Shown here in pieces: positions 37,151-47,736 of a stretch of DNA of 64,000 bases (positions are counted from its first letter, which is position 1; each line of letters starts with the position of its first letter). Source of the stretch: Neisseria sp. Marseille-Q6792 (GTDB lineage Bacteria; Pseudomonadota; Gammaproteobacteria; Burkholderiales; Neisseriaceae); contig NZ_OW969598.1 in assembly GCF_943181435.1 (NCBI RefSeq), positions 682,001-746,000 of the forward strand, read 5' to 3'. The position numbers and the translations under genes were made by a program. A model generated the notes under the pieces. That model was not told the origin of the DNA. It saw only the letters and a program-made list of their open reading frames with translations, and did not search any database.

Positions 37151-38326
37151 ATGCAGAATATTTTTGACCCTTTGATTATTCGTGGAAAATCCCTTATCCC
37201 CATCGTACAGGGCGGTATGGGGGTCGGTGTTTCCGCATCGGGTTTATCCAGCGCGGTGGCACGTGAAAACGGTATCGGAACGATTGCCAGTGTAGATTTA
37301 CGCCACCTTCACGAAGACTTGCTCGCCGAATCCCAAATCAATCCGAGTGAAGAGAAATATACGTCTTTGAACTGTACCGCATTAGACAGGGAAATCCAAA
37401 AAGCCAAGAGTGCTTCAGAGGGAAAAGGGCTGATTGCGGTCAACGTGATGAAGGCGGTCAAAGACCACGCCGCGTATGTCCGCCAGGCTTGCGAATCAGG
37501 GGCGGATGCGGTCGTGATGGGTGCCGGTCTGCCTTTAGACCTGCCGGAAATGACCGAGGGCTATCATAAAGATGTTGCCCTGCTGCCGATTCTATCCGAA
37601 TCGCGCGGTATTAATATCGTCTTGAAACGTTGGATGAAAAAAGGCATATTGCCCGATGCGATTGTGGTCGAACATCCTGCCCACGCGGCCGGACATTTGG
37701 GTGCATCAACCGTTGAAGGCGTAAACGATGCCAAATTCGACTTCAAACGCGTGATTGAGGAAACGTTTGAAGTTTTCAAAAGTTTGGGGCTGGAAAGCGA
37801 AAAAATCCCGCTTATTCTTGCGGGAGGCATGGCAAACTTTGAAAAAGTCAAAACCGCCCTAAAGAACTGGGGAGCCTCCGCTGTTCAAATCGGTACGGCT
37901 TTTGCCGTTACCGAAGAAGGGGACGCGCACCTTAACTTCAAAAAAACGCTCGCCGGTGCGGAAACTGAAAAAGTAGTCGAATTTATGTCTGTTGCCGGTT
38001 TGCCGGCGCGCGGTGTCCGCACCAAATTCCTAGACAGCTACATCAAGCGTGAAAGCAAACTTCAGGCAAACGCCAAAGCTGACCCGCGCCGCTGTACCCA
38101 AGGTTTAAACTGCCTGACCAGTTGCGGCCTGCGCGACGGGCTTTCCAAAGCCGGACAATTCTGTATTGATATCCAGCTTGCTGCCGCATTCCGTGGAGAA
38201 GTGGATAAAGGCCTGTTCTTCAGAGGTAAAGACCCTCTTCCCTTCGGCAATGCCATCCGCACCGTCCGCGAGACAATACAATATCTGCTGACGGGGAGCG
38301 AACCTGTTGCAACGCTCGGACGATGA
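37151..38326 (+). CDS. Nitronate monooxygenase / 2-nitropropane dioxygenase family protein
   Basis: A 391-residue FMN-dependent TIM-barrel enzyme of the NMO family. [15 protein letters not shown] is the FMN-region start, [13 protein letters not shown] and [13 protein letters not shown] (the family His) follow, and [12 protein letters not shown] with [13 protein letters not shown] binds the FMN phosphate. The C-terminal region contains a Cys cluster ([15 protein letters not shown]) not needed for NMO chemistry, which may bind metal. Some family members are trans-acting enoyl reductases, so the exact reaction is uncertain. ATG 37151 follows GGAG. Confidence 0.88.
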
Positions 38327-38352
38327 CATCAGGTAGGATTTGATTTGCAACA

Positions 38353-38666
38353 AAATGCCGTCTGAAGCCTTTCAGACGGCATTTTTCAGGCTGCGTTTCA
38401 GAATAGTGTCGAAAAAACGGAGAGAAATAAAAACGTTTTTACGTGAACAAAACGCCTTCTGCATTGTGTCAGGCATACAACATAAATGCCGTCTGAAGCC
38501 CTTCAGACGGCATTTTTCAGGCTGCGTTTCGGAATAGTGTCGAAAAAACGGAGAGAAATAAAAACGTTTTTATGTGAACAAAATGCCTTCTGCATTGTGT
38601 CAGGCATACAACATAAATGCCGTCTGAAGCCCTTCAGACGGCATTTTTCAGGCTGCGTTTCGGAAT
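38353..38666. repeat. 131-bp tandem repeat, 2.4 copies, each carrying a DUS terminator
   Basis: Units start at 38353, 38484 and 38615 with AAATGCCGTCTGAAG. The unit runs through a DUS hairpin, a CAGGCTGCGTTTC segment and about 80 further bases. Copies differ by only a few bases. The third copy ends after CGGAAT at 38666. Confidence 0.93.
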
Positions 38667-38785
38667 GGGTGTTAAAAGAGATACATTTATTTTCGTCCGA
38701 TAAATCAGACCATCACGCCGAATAATCAAACAATGCCTGCCCGACATTGCATATAACAAACCAATGCAATAAAAACACGGCTTTT

Positions 38786-39334
38786 TTATTTGCTTCCGGC
38801 ATTATTGAAAAGTTTGTCCATCGGGGTCAAATCGACCGCATTGCCCTGGCTGGTAATCCATTTGTTCTCGACACGCCACACGCCTGCCGCATCTTCAACG
38901 CGCACATACCAGTGGTTGGTCGGCGGAAGGGTTTTGAACACTGCCTCATATTCCGCCCTGCCGTTCTGCGCACTACCGACAGGCTTAAGGTTTACGGTTT
39001 GATCGTCCGCCTTGCGAGTCGGATGCATCAACAGCAGCTTCAACGGTTGATTCCCGTCAAATTCACCGCTGACGAACACCTTTGCCGCATTCATATCGGG
39101 GGAAATGAGGACCTGCACCCCGATATGCCGTCTGACGGCTTCTTCATCCCGATGAAGCTGGATGTCGATATGCTTGCCGTCCTTATAATAATCGTCCGTA
39201 ACCAAATCTGTCGCATGCTGCTGTGCGACAAAAAACATGGCGACGCTGGCGATGACGACAAAAATCGGTCCCGCCATCAAGACCCACGGCCAGACGTGTT
39301 TGTACCAAGGCTTGATTGGATTGTTTTGAGACAC
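38786..39334 (-). CDS. ccoH: FixH-family membrane protein (cbb3 oxidase assembly)
   Basis: A 182-residue protein with one membrane segment near the N-terminus (HVWPWVLMAGPIFVVIASVAMFF) followed by VTDDYYKDG, the conserved start of the FixH/CcoH periplasmic domain. It acts in maturation of cytochrome cbb3 oxidase, probably with copper import. It starts 2 bases after the ccoG stop, so the two are translationally linked. Confidence 0.88.
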   Translation of the reverse strand: MSQNNPIKPWYKHVWPWVLMAGPIFVVIASVAMFFVAQQHATDLVTDDYYKDGKHIDIQLHRDEEAVRRHIGVQVLISPDMNAAKVFVSGEFDGNQPLKLLLMHPTRKADDQTVNLKPVGSAQNGRAEYEAVFKTLPPTNHWYVRVEDAAGVWRVENKWITSQGNAVDLTPMDKLFNNAGSK

Positions 39335-39336
39335 GG

Positions 39337-40833
39337 TTATTCTCCGATAAAGGTTGCGTCTTCTTCCAAAACAACCGGCTTGCCGTCTGATGCACCGCTT
39401 TCTCGGTATTGGAAGATAAACTCGATAGGATGACTGCCTTTGTCCGCGTATTCCGGAATGGTAGACACTTGGACGGGAAGGGTTACTGTTTCGCGCGGGG
39501 CAACCTTGATACCGCCTTCAGGCAGCCCAGTCAGGGCGATTTCGTCAAATCCTTTGACACTTGCGGTAATCAGCTGTTCTTTTTCGCTGTTGTTGATGAT
39601 GCGCAGGCTATATGCGTTTTCCAGCCAGCCTTTGGCGTTTTCGCGCACCATTACGCCACGGTCTTTTAAAATATCGACTTCGACCATTTTGCGCGTGGAC
39701 AAACCGACTAGGAAGGCGGCGATAACCACTGCCAACACCGCGCCGTAACCTGCCACGCGCGGTCTGAGCAGCCGTTTTTTAATGTCTTTTTCGGCATATT
39801 CGTGTTCCAGCGCGCTTTCGGTCGTATAACGGATTAATCCGCGCGGATAGCCCATTTTGTCCATAATCTCATCGCACGCGTCGATACAGGCGGCGCAGCC
39901 GATACATTGGTATTGCAGTCCGTTGCGGATGTCGATGCCGACGGGGCAGACTTGGACGCACATCGCACAGTTGATGCAGTCGCCCAAACCCGCCTCTTCC
40001 TTGTTGACCGTTTTCTTGCGGGCTCCGCGCGGTTCGCCGCGTTCCGCGTCATAAGAAACAATCAGCGTGTCCTTGTCGAACATCGCGCTTTGGAAACGTG
40101 CGTACGGGCACATATGCAGGCATACTTTTTCGCGCATGATGTGGGCGAAGAAGAAGGTCATAAAGCCGTAAAACGCTGCGGCAAACATCGCGCCGCCGCC
40201 TGCTACTCCGGTGAATAAATCGGGAACGAACTGGCGGATGGGGACAAACCAGCCTGCAAACGTGATGCCCGTCCACGCGCAGACAAGGAAAATCAGCAGG
40301 TATTTGGTGGCTTTGATGCGGATTTTGGTGAAATTCCACGGCGATTTTTCCAGTTTCAGCCGTTTGTTTCTATCGCCTTCGACCAGGTTGTCAATCCACA
40401 GCATAATTTCGGTGTAAACCGTTTGCGGGCAGGAATAGCCGCACCACAGTCGCCCTGCAATCGTCGTCCACCAAAACAGCCCGAAGGCGCAAATCATCAG
40501 CAGCAGAGCAAGGTAAATCAAATCGCCCATCCCCAACGACAATCCGAAAATGAAGAAATGCCGTTCGGGGATATTGAAAACGACAGCCTGCCTGCCGCTC
40601 CAGTTGAACCACGGAATCACATAAAACACAAACTGCGTCGCCAATACGGCGGCGATACGCAATTTGGCAAACCGCCCTTCCGCTTTTTTCGGATGGATGC
40701 GTTCGCCTTCGGGATGGATTTGAATCACGCTGGCACGCGGATCAAACGTTTTTTTCACTTTCGGTGCGGCTTTTGTTTTTTCGGACGGGCTGTGCTCGGG
40801 TTCCGGATTACCGGCTTGATTTTCCGTGGTCAT
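39337..40833 (-). CDS. ccoG: Cytochrome c oxidase accessory protein CcoG (FixG/RdxA)
   Basis: A 498-residue membrane iron-sulfur protein for cbb3 oxidase maturation. Hydrophobic helices alternate with the CGYSCPQTVYTE segment. Two ferredoxin [4Fe-4S] motifs, CINCAMCVQVCP and CIGCAACIDAC, follow, and the last ~130 residues form an immunoglobulin-like domain (ITASVKGFDEIALTG). ccoH follows immediately. The cbb3 oxidase itself lies outside this window. Confidence 0.95.
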   Translation of the reverse strand: MTTENQAGNPEPEHSPSEKTKAAPKVKKTFDPRASVIQIHPEGERIHPKKAEGRFAKLRIAAVLATQFVFYVIPWFNWSGRQAVVFNIPERHFFIFGLSLGMGDLIYLALLLMICAFGLFWWTTIAGRLWCGYSCPQTVYTEIMLWIDNLVEGDRNKRLKLEKSPWNFTKIRIKATKYLLIFLVCAWTGITFAGWFVPIRQFVPDLFTGVAGGGAMFAAAFYGFMTFFFAHIMREKVCLHMCPYARFQSAMFDKDTLIVSYDAERGEPRGARKKTVNKEEAGLGDCINCAMCVQVCPVGIDIRNGLQYQCIGCAACIDACDEIMDKMGYPRGLIRYTTESALEHEYAEKDIKKRLLRPRVAGYGAVLAVVIAAFLVGLSTRKMVEVDILKDRGVMVRENAKGWLENAYSLRIINNSEKEQLITASVKGFDEIALTGLPEGGIKVAPRETVTLPVQVSTIPEYADKGSHPIEFIFQYRESGASDGKPVVLEEDATFIGE

Positions 40834-41388
40834 GCTACGTTCCTTGATTTTTGATTAATGGTTTGTCCGTCGTGGCTACTGTTTTCTTTTCAGACGGCAT
40901 TTTGCTTTTTTTGATGTCTTTACGTTTTGATATTTCCAGAAAATATATTTTTCTCAAAATACACTCTTGCTATTGTACAACTTTATGCACTTATTGATAC
41001 GCAAAAAGATAAATATCCGAACAATACCGCCCCAAATGCACCTCCCCTTCACGGACAAAACTATATGTGCTGAAAACTTCCTTATTTGAATATAATTAAA
41101 AAACAACGGGTAAGAAATAAATAGGCAAATGACTGCAAAAAACGTCGATACCCCATCATAAACAAACACTATTTATTTAATAAATAATTTGTAACACTTT
41201 GTTTTCAAAAGTATAGAAACACCTTTCACATCCAAGCTGAAACCGATATCCCGATACCCGGAGCATATATCCTTCTGGCACAGCCGTACCGCCCGCTCCT
41301 CCTTTTCTTGAAAGCATATACGAATCGGGCGATAATCAACGCCGTCTGACCATCCACTTATCCAAAACACCAGCAAGGAAGATATAAA
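40834..41388. other. Long AT-rich spacer between ccoG and tkt
   Basis: 555 bases between divergent genes. It holds one DUS (TTCAGACGGCAT at about 40889) and a GCCGTCTGA at 41341, and is otherwise AT-rich. Promoters for both flanking genes must lie here. I do not see a convincing FNR box or a supported gene. Confidence 0.6.
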
Positions 41389-43368
41389 ATGTCTCAACTG
41401 GCAAACGCAATCCGTTTCCTCTCCGCAGATGCCGTTCAAAAAGCAAATTCTGGCCACCCTGGCGCGCCTATGGGCATGGCGGAAATGGCAGAAGTATTGT
41501 GGACGAAATTCCTGCATCACAATCCCGCCAACCCCAAATTCTACAACCGCGACCGCTTCATCCTCTCCAACGGCCACGCGTCCATGCTGTTGTACAGCCT
41601 GCTGCACCTGACCGGCTACAACCTGAGCATTGAAGACCTGAAAAACTTCCGCCAGCTGCACAGCAAAACCCCCGGCCACCCCGAATACGGCTACACCGAC
41701 GGCGTGGAAACCACGACCGGCCCGTTGGGGCAAGGCATTGCCAACGCAGTGGGCATGGCATTGGCGGAAAAAATCCTTGCCGCCGAATTTAATAAAGACG
41801 GTTTGAACATCGTCAATCATTACACCTACGTCTTTATGGGCGACGGCTGCCTGATGGAAGGCGTATCGCACGAAGCCTGTTCGCTCGCCGGCACATTAGG
41901 CTTGGGCAAACTGATTGTTTTATATGATGACAACAATATTTCCATCGACGGCAAAGTGGACGGCTGGTTTACCGAAAACATCCCGCAACGCTTTGAAAGC
42001 TACGGCTGGCATGTCGTTCCCAACGTAAACGGCCACGACACCGCCGCCATTCAGACGGCCATCGAAGCCGCACGCGCCGAAACCGGCAAACCGTCCATCA
42101 TCTGCTGCAAAACCTTAATCGGCAAAGGCAGTGCCAACAAAGAAGGCAGCCACAAAACCCACGGCGCACCTTTGGGCGCGGACGAAATCGAAGCCACGCG
42201 CAAACATCTGGGCTGGACTTACCCCGCCTTTGAAATCCCGCAAGAAATTTACGATGCGTGGAATGCCAAAGAACAAGGCGCGAAACTGGAAGCCGACTGG
42301 AACGAACTGTTCGCGCAATACCAAGCCAAATATCCTGCCGAAGCCGCAGAATTTGTGCGCCGTATGGATAAAAAGCTGCCGGACAATTTCGACACCTACG
42401 TTCAGACGGCATTGAAAGAAGTGTGCGCCAAAGCCGAAACCGTCGCCACCCGCAAAGCCAGCCAAAACAGCATCGAAATCTTGGCAAAAGAGCTGCCCGA
42501 ACTGGTAGGCGGTTCTGCCGACCTGACCCCATCCAACCTGACAGACTGGTCAAACAGCGTCTCCGTTACCCGCGACAAAGGCGGCAACTACATCCACTAC
42601 GGCGTGCGCGAGTTCGGTATGGGCGCGATTATAAACGGCTTGGTATTACACGGCGGCGTGAAACCCTTTGGCGCGACCTTCCTGATGTTCAGCGAATACG
42701 AACGCAACGCCCTGCGTATGGCGGCACTGATGAAAATCAACCCTGTATTTGTGTTCACCCACGATTCCATCGGTTTGGGCGAAGACGGCCCGACCCATCA
42801 ACCCATCGAGCAAACCGCCACCCTGCGCCTGATTCCGAATATGGACGTATGGCGGCCGTGCGACACCGCCGAATCTCTGGTCGCTTGGGCAGAAGCCGTC
42901 AAAGCCGCCGATCACCCGTCCTGCCTGATTTTCAGCCGTCAAAACCTGAAATTCCAAGCACGCAGCGAGCAACAACTGAACGACATCAAACGCGGTGGCT
43001 ACGTCATCAGCGAAGCCCAAGGCAACGCCCAAGCCGTCATCATTACCACCGGTTCCGAAGTCGAGCTGGCTTTGGAAGCGCAAAAAGCTCTCGCCGCGCA
43101 AAGCATCGCCGTACGCGTCGTTTCTATGCCGTCCACCAACGTATTCGACCGCCAAGACGCCGCCTATCAAGCCGCCGTCCTGCCCAAAGGCCTGCCGCGC
43201 GTTGCCGTAGAAGCCGGACACGCCGACGGCTGGTACAAATACGTCGGTCTGAACGGCGCAGTCGTCGGCATCAACCGCTTCGGCGAATCCGCCCCTGCCG
43301 ATCTGCTGTTCAAAGAATTCGGCTTTACCGTGGACAATGTGGTTGATACGGTGAAATCAGTGCTGTAA
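41389..43368 (+). CDS. tkt: Transketolase
   Basis: A thiamine-diphosphate enzyme of the pentose phosphate pathway, transferring C2 units between sugar phosphates. It has 659 residues, the usual length. [14 protein letters not shown] is the N-terminal active-site motif, [13 protein letters not shown] the ThDP-binding motif, and [17 protein letters not shown] with [16 protein letters not shown] the transketolase signature of the second domain. GGAAG precedes the ATG. A DUS lies in the coding sequence near 42403. Confidence 0.98.
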   Translation: MSQLANAIRFLSADAVQKANSGHPGAPMGMAEMAEVLWTKFLHHNPANPKFYNRDRFILSNGHASMLLYSLLHLTGYNLSIEDLKNFRQLHSKTPGHPEYGYTDGVETTTGPLGQGIANAVGMALAEKILAAEFNKDGLNIVNHYTYVFMGDGCLMEGVSHEACSLAGTLGLGKLIVLYDDNNISIDGKVDGWFTENIPQRFESYGWHVVPNVNGHDTAAIQTAIEAARAETGKPSIICCKTLIGKGSANKEGSHKTHGAPLGADEIEATRKHLGWTYPAFEIPQEIYDAWNAKEQGAKLEADWNELFAQYQAKYPAEAAEFVRRMDKKLPDNFDTYVQTALKEVCAKAETVATRKASQNSIEILAKELPELVGGSADLTPSNLTDWSNSVSVTRDKGGNYIHYGVREFGMGAIINGLVLHGGVKPFGATFLMFSEYERNALRMAALMKINPVFVFTHDSIGLGEDGPTHQPIEQTATLRLIPNMDVWRPCDTAESLVAWAEAVKAADHPSCLIFSRQNLKFQARSEQQLNDIKRGGYVISEAQGNAQAVIITTGSEVELALEAQKALAAQSIAVRVVSMPSTNVFDRQDAAYQAAVLPKGLPRVAVEAGHADGWYKYVGLNGAVVGINRFGESAPADLLFKEFGFTVDNVVDTVKSVL

Positions 43369-43382
43369 CCCCACACCTAAAC

Positions 43383-43425
43383 AAATGCCGTCTGAAACCA
43401 ATTAGGGCTTCAGACGGCATTTTTA
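43383..43425. terminator. DUS terminator, identical to the one at 59434-59476
   Basis: Stem of ATGCCGTCTGAA copies with an unusually specific loop ACCAATTAGGGC and a T tail. All 43 bases match the purA terminator. Confidence 0.85.
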
Positions 43426-43516
43426 TATTCTCGCGGCCATGATGCTTTCTCATCCCACCAATCTCCATTATAATATTTGCGAATCACTCTTATTCACATT
43501 TAAAAAGGAGAAACGC

Positions 43517-44905
43517 ATGAGCACCCGTACCGAACACGACACCATGGGCAATGTCGAAGTCCCGTCCGAAGCCTATTGGGGCGCGCAGACCCAGCGCAGC
43601 CGCAACAATTTCAAAATCGGCGGCGAAACCCTGCCGCAGCCGTTGATTTACGCTTTGGCGCTGGTGAAAAAAGCCGCAGCCGCCACCAATGTTTCCCTCG
43701 GCAGGATTAAGCCCGAACAGGCGGATTTGATTACGCAGGCGGCGGATGATGTGTTGAACGGCAAGCTTGATGGGCAGTTCCCATTGGTAGTGTGGCAGAC
43801 CGGCTCCGGCACGCAGTCCAATATGAACATGAACGAAGTGCTGGCAAACCGCGCCAACGAAATCGCCGGTACGGGTTTGGCGGCGTATCAGCCCGTCCAT
43901 CCCAATGACCATGTGAACCACGCGCAATCGACCAATGACGCGTTCCCGACCGCCATCCACGTCGCCGCTGCGATTGAAATCAACCGCCACCTTATTCCAG
44001 CGGTAAAAGCCTTGCGCGATACATTGGACAAAAAAGCCAAAGAATTCGCCCCCATCGTCAAAATCGGCCGCACCCACTTACAGGACGCGACGCCGCTGAC
44101 TTTGGGACAAGAGTTTTCCGGCTACGTTTCCCAGCTCGATCACGGCTTAGGCCGTCTGAACGACGCGCTCAAAGGTTTGTACGAACTCGCCTTGGGCGGC
44201 ACAGCGGTCGGCACGGGTTTGAACAGCCATCCCGAATACGCCGAAAAAGCCGCCGCCAAGCTCGCCGAATTGTCCGGCCTGCCGTTTGTCAGCGCGCCGA
44301 ACAAATTTGAAGCCTTAGGCGGACGCGATGCCGCCGTTGCCGCATCGGGCGCATTGAAAACGCTGGCGGCAAGCTTGAACAAAATCGCCAACGACATCCG
44401 CTGGCTGGCAAGCGGTCCGCGCTGCGGTTTGGGCGAAATCAAAATTCCCGAAAACGAGCCGGGTTCGTCCATCATGCCGGGCAAAGTCAACCCGACCCAA
44501 TGCGAAGCAATGACCATGGTGTGCTGCCAAGTGTTCGGCAACGACGTTACCATCGGCATGGCGGGCGCGTCGGGCAATTTCGAGCTGAACGTCTATATGC
44601 CCGTTATCGCCTACAACCTCTTGCAATCCATCCGTCTGTTGGGCGATGCGTGCAACAGCTTCAACGAAAACTGCGCCGTCGGCATCGAACCCGTGCCGGA
44701 AAAAATCGACTATTTCCTGCACCATTCCCTGATGCTGGTTACTGCGTTAAACCGTAAAATCGGCTACGAAAATGCCGCCAAAGTCGCCAAAACCGCTTAT
44801 AAAAACGACAAATCGCTGCGCGAAACCGCCATCGAATTGGGCTTGTTGACGGGCGAAGAGTTTGATGAATTGGTCGTTCCTGCCGATATGGTTCATCCGC
44901 GCTAA
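43517..44905 (+). CDS. fumC: Fumarate hydratase, class II
   Basis: An iron-independent fumarase of the TCA cycle with 462 residues. From ATG 43517 (AAGGAG upstream) it begins [28 protein letters not shown]. The active-site segment [14 protein letters not shown], the catalytic His in [10 protein letters not shown] and the signature [15 protein letters not shown] are intact. The longer frame from 43439 is ignored because it would precede a good ribosome site. Confidence 0.97.
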   Translation: MSTRTEHDTMGNVEVPSEAYWGAQTQRSRNNFKIGGETLPQPLIYALALVKKAAAATNVSLGRIKPEQADLITQAADDVLNGKLDGQFPLVVWQTGSGTQSNMNMNEVLANRANEIAGTGLAAYQPVHPNDHVNHAQSTNDAFPTAIHVAAAIEINRHLIPAVKALRDTLDKKAKEFAPIVKIGRTHLQDATPLTLGQEFSGYVSQLDHGLGRLNDALKGLYELALGGTAVGTGLNSHPEYAEKAAAKLAELSGLPFVSAPNKFEALGGRDAAVAASGALKTLAASLNKIANDIRWLASGPRCGLGEIKIPENEPGSSIMPGKVNPTQCEAMTMVCCQVFGNDVTIGMAGASGNFELNVYMPVIAYNLLQSIRLLGDACNSFNENCAVGIEPVPEKIDYFLHHSLMLVTALNRKIGYENAAKVAKTAYKNDKSLRETAIELGLLTGEEFDELVVPADMVHPR

Positions 44906-44919
44906 TCTTTCCCTCAAAT

Positions 44920-44955
44920 AAAATGCCGTCTGAAACCTCGTTCAGACGGCATTTT
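44920..44955. terminator. DUS inverted-repeat terminator
   Basis: AAAATGCCGTCTGAA pairs with TTCAGACGGCATTTT between convergent fumC and the EamA gene. Confidence 0.85.
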
Positions 44956-44981
44956 CCGTGATAAGCACACTATCGTATACA

Positions 44982-45905
44982 TTACCGGTACTTAAACAGC
45001 CTGTCTCCGACTGCCGCCATGACCGCACCCCCTACCACGACGAAAGCACCGGCATAAGCCAAACCATTCATATCCGGTGCGGAAAAAATATCAGGCATAA
45101 GATGGTGTCCGAGTATGGAAAACATCATGGTAAAGACAGGAATCAGGGTCGTAACCACACTGACTTTGGAAGCCTCCCAGTGTTTCAATGCCTCGCCGAA
45201 CGAACCGTAACCGATCAACGTATTCATGCAGCAATAGGCAAAGAATGACCATGCCGCCACGCCCTTCAAACTGCCTATGTTCGCCGGTTCGGCAAAAGGC
45301 AGGAGCACGGCGGCACTTGCCGCATAAATCAGCATCAAAATCTGTTGCGAGCTGAATTGTACCGACAACAGCTTCTGTGCCACGCCGTAGCATACCCAAA
45401 CCGTACTGCCTGCCGCGCACAGCAACACGCCTTGCGCATACGCGCCCAAACCCGACAATTCTCCCAATTTATCGTTGAAAAACATAAATAAACCGATTAA
45501 CAGCAAAACCAAACCGATTTTCTGTGCGGCAGTCATCCTGTCTTTGAACACCACCACGCCGACAAAAATCATGGTAAACGGCGAGAGCTGCCACAAAACC
45601 TGCGTCGTGGTCGGTGAAATATAATGCAGGCCTTGGGCTATCAGCACAAAGTTTGCCGAAATGCCGGCCACACCGAGCAATAACAGCCTAAACGTCCGCC
45701 AAGAAAAATCCCGGCGCTTCGGCAGCCTCCCCGCCGCAGCCAAAAAAAACAGCAGCACGGATGCCGCCACGGTAAAGCGTATCCACACCAGTGTCGGCGC
45801 ATCAATGAATTTCAGTACCTGCTGCGCGGCAATGGGCAGCGTCCCCCAAGTTGCCGTAGCCAAAAGTGCCAACAAAAAACCCAAAGCAGGTCTTTGGTTT
45901 TCCAT
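44982..45905 (-). CDS. EamA-family (DMT) transporter
   Basis: A 307-residue inner-membrane protein with ten hydrophobic segments in two EamA halves. Helix one starts GFLLALLATATWGTLPIAAQQVL, and VLWQLSPFTMIFVGVVVFKDRMTA and SVVTTLIPVFTMMFSILGHHLMPD are the helix pairs at the repeat ends. The substrate is unknown; the family exports metabolites and amino acids. It lies between fumC and recJ, with DUS hairpins on both sides. Confidence 0.87.
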   Translation of the reverse strand: MENQRPALGFLLALLATATWGTLPIAAQQVLKFIDAPTLVWIRFTVAASVLLFFLAAAGRLPKRRDFSWRTFRLLLLGVAGISANFVLIAQGLHYISPTTTQVLWQLSPFTMIFVGVVVFKDRMTAAQKIGLVLLLIGLFMFFNDKLGELSGLGAYAQGVLLCAAGSTVWVCYGVAQKLLSVQFSSQQILMLIYAASAAVLLPFAEPANIGSLKGVAAWSFFAYCCMNTLIGYGSFGEALKHWEASKVSVVTTLIPVFTMMFSILGHHLMPDIFSAPDMNGLAYAGAFVVVGGAVMAAVGDRLFKYR

Positions 45906-45928
45906 ATTTGTTTTTCCTCTGTTTACCC

Positions 45929-45961
45929 GATGCCGTCTGAAAACCCTTCTCAGACGGCATC
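45929..45961. terminator. DUS inverted-repeat terminator downstream of recJ
   Basis: GATGCCGTCTGA and TCAGACGGCATC pair. Confidence 0.75.
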
Positions 45962-45967
45962 AACTGC

Positions 45968-47668
45968 TCACGCGGCTTCCCAGTAATCGATATACAGCTG
46001 CAATTCGAGATTGTTGCGCCATTCGTTGGCCACGGGACGGTAAACCGTGCGGATGTATTCGGGGATGTCTTCGCTGCAACGCCAAAACATGGCTTCAAAT
46101 TCGCAGCCGTCTTTCTGCAGCCAGACTTTTTTGTGTTTGCCCTCCGCGCCCAAAGGCTGCTGGCGGACGACGTGAAATTCGTCGGTAAAACTCGGCGGCG
46201 CGAAGCCTTGTCCCCAAACGTGGCGGGCGAGATTTTGCGCCTGCTCCAGCGTGATGTCGCGGGCAGGCAGGCTGCCGTCGGTGATGAAGGTTTGCGACAA
46301 ATCGTCTTCGCACACCATCTCGCGCACGGCTTCTTCAAAGGCCGTCTGAAACGCGGGAATATTGTGTTCGAGTATGCTCAAACCAGCCGCCATCGCGTGT
46401 CCGCCGAATTTCAAAATCAAATTGGGATGGCGTTTGGACACCAAGTCCAAAGCATCACGCAGGTGCAGATTGGGAATGGAGCGTCCAGAACCGCGCACTT
46501 CGCCGTTGTCGGCATGTGCAAACACGATGGTCGGACGATAAAACCGGTCTTTGAGGCGGCTGGCAACAATACCGACCACGCCTTGATGGAAGTCGTCGCG
46601 ATACGCCACCAAAGTCGTCTGCCCTGGAGGCAGGGTTTCGGGAAAATCATTCAGCGCGTCTTGCAGCATAGACTGCTCGATTTCGCGACGCTCGATATTG
46701 AGGTTGTTTAACTGAGCCGCCAGTTCCTGCGCTTCGGCATCATCTCGCGCCAACAGACAGGCAATGCCGACCGACATATCGTCCAGCCGTCCGGCCGCAT
46801 TGATGCGCGGTCCCAGTGCAAAGCCCATATCAAACGGCTGAGCCTTGCGCCAATCCCGTCGCGCCACTTCAAACAAGGCGCGGATACCGGGGCGCATTTT
46901 GCCCGAACGCATCCGTTTCAAACCTTGCGACACGAGGATACGGTTGTTGTGGTCTAGAGTAACGACATCGGCAACGGTACCGAGTGCGACCAAATCCAAA
47001 AGGTCGCCCAGATTCGGCTCTTTTAGGCCGTCTGAAAAATAATTGCGGCGGCGCAATTCCGCACGCAACGCCATCAACACATAAAAAATCACGCCCACGC
47101 CCGCCAAGCTTTTGCTTTGGAAACCGCAGCCTTTTTGGTTCGGATTGACGATGATGCAGTCGGGCACGGTTTCGGTGGGCAGGTGGTGGTCGGTTACAAT
47201 CACATCCAAACCCAATTCCTGCGCCCGCGCCACACCTGCGATGCTGGCGATACCGTTATCGACCGTAATCAGCAAATCCACACCTTGCTCTGCCGCGATT
47301 TCAGCCAGCTCGGGCGTTAAGCCGTAGCCGTGTTCAAAACGGTTGGGCACGAGAAAATCCACTTTCGCCCTCATCGCCGCCAAACCGCTCATACCAACGG
47401 AACATGCTGTCGCGCCGTCGGCATCGTAGTCGGCGACAATCAGGATTTTTTCCTGACGCTCAACCGCATCCGCCAAACGGCGGGCGGCGGCTTCGCAGTT
47501 TGTCAGCGTTTGATACGGCAAAAGCGCAGCAAGCTTGTCGTCCAATTCGGCCGGACTTTGCACACCGCGCGAGGCACAAAGCCGGGCGATTAAAGGATCG
47601 GCACCAGCGGTGAGCAAATGATTAAAAACGTCGGTATTGACGGATCGGGTTTGGATTTTGGTTGACAT
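45968..47668 (-). CDS. recJ: Single-stranded-DNA-specific exonuclease RecJ
   Basis: A 5'-3' exonuclease for mismatch and recombinational repair, 566 residues. DHH-family motifs are visible: IVADYDADGATACSVG (motif I), LITVDNGI (II), VTDHHLP (III) and the DHHA1 part with FGGHAMAAGLS. The C-terminal OB-like domain follows. In Neisseria RecJ is reported to matter for pilin variation and repair. Confidence 0.96.
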   Translation of the reverse strand: MSTKIQTRSVNTDVFNHLLTAGADPLIARLCASRGVQSPAELDDKLAALLPYQTLTNCEAAARRLADAVERQEKILIVADYDADGATACSVGMSGLAAMRAKVDFLVPNRFEHGYGLTPELAEIAAEQGVDLLITVDNGIASIAGVARAQELGLDVIVTDHHLPTETVPDCIIVNPNQKGCGFQSKSLAGVGVIFYVLMALRAELRRRNYFSDGLKEPNLGDLLDLVALGTVADVVTLDHNNRILVSQGLKRMRSGKMRPGIRALFEVARRDWRKAQPFDMGFALGPRINAAGRLDDMSVGIACLLARDDAEAQELAAQLNNLNIERREIEQSMLQDALNDFPETLPPGQTTLVAYRDDFHQGVVGIVASRLKDRFYRPTIVFAHADNGEVRGSGRSIPNLHLRDALDLVSKRHPNLILKFGGHAMAAGLSILEHNIPAFQTAFEEAVREMVCEDDLSQTFITDGSLPARDITLEQAQNLARHVWGQGFAPPSFTDEFHVVRQQPLGAEGKHKKVWLQKDGCEFEAMFWRCSEDIPEYIRTVYRPVANEWRNNLELQLYIDYWEAA

Positions 47669-47700
47669 GACAAAGTTTTTTCAAGATATGATGAGGCTGA

Positions 47701-47731
47701 AATGCCGTCTGAAAGCTTTTCAGACGGCATT
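47701..47731. terminator. DUS inverted-repeat terminator
   Basis: AATGCCGTCTGAAA pairs with TTTCAGACGGCATT upstream of recJ and downstream of the lipoprotein gene. Confidence 0.75.
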
Positions 47732-47736
47732 GCTGT

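Noticed and set aside
38353..38666. CRISPR-like regular spacing
   Set aside because: Whole 131-base units repeat, including the would-be spacers, so it is a simple tandem duplication with DUS terminators.
40954..41169. 71-codon minus-strand frame in the ccoG-tkt spacer
   Set aside because: AT-rich hydrophobic text, no ribosome site and no recognisable family; probably chance.
41173..41871. 232-codon minus-strand frame overlapping the start of tkt
   Set aside because: Mostly antisense to tkt and otherwise in the promoter spacer; no domain.
42423..43346. 307-codon plus-strand frame inside tkt
   Set aside because: A frame-shifted shadow of transketolase, with very high Arg content and no motif.
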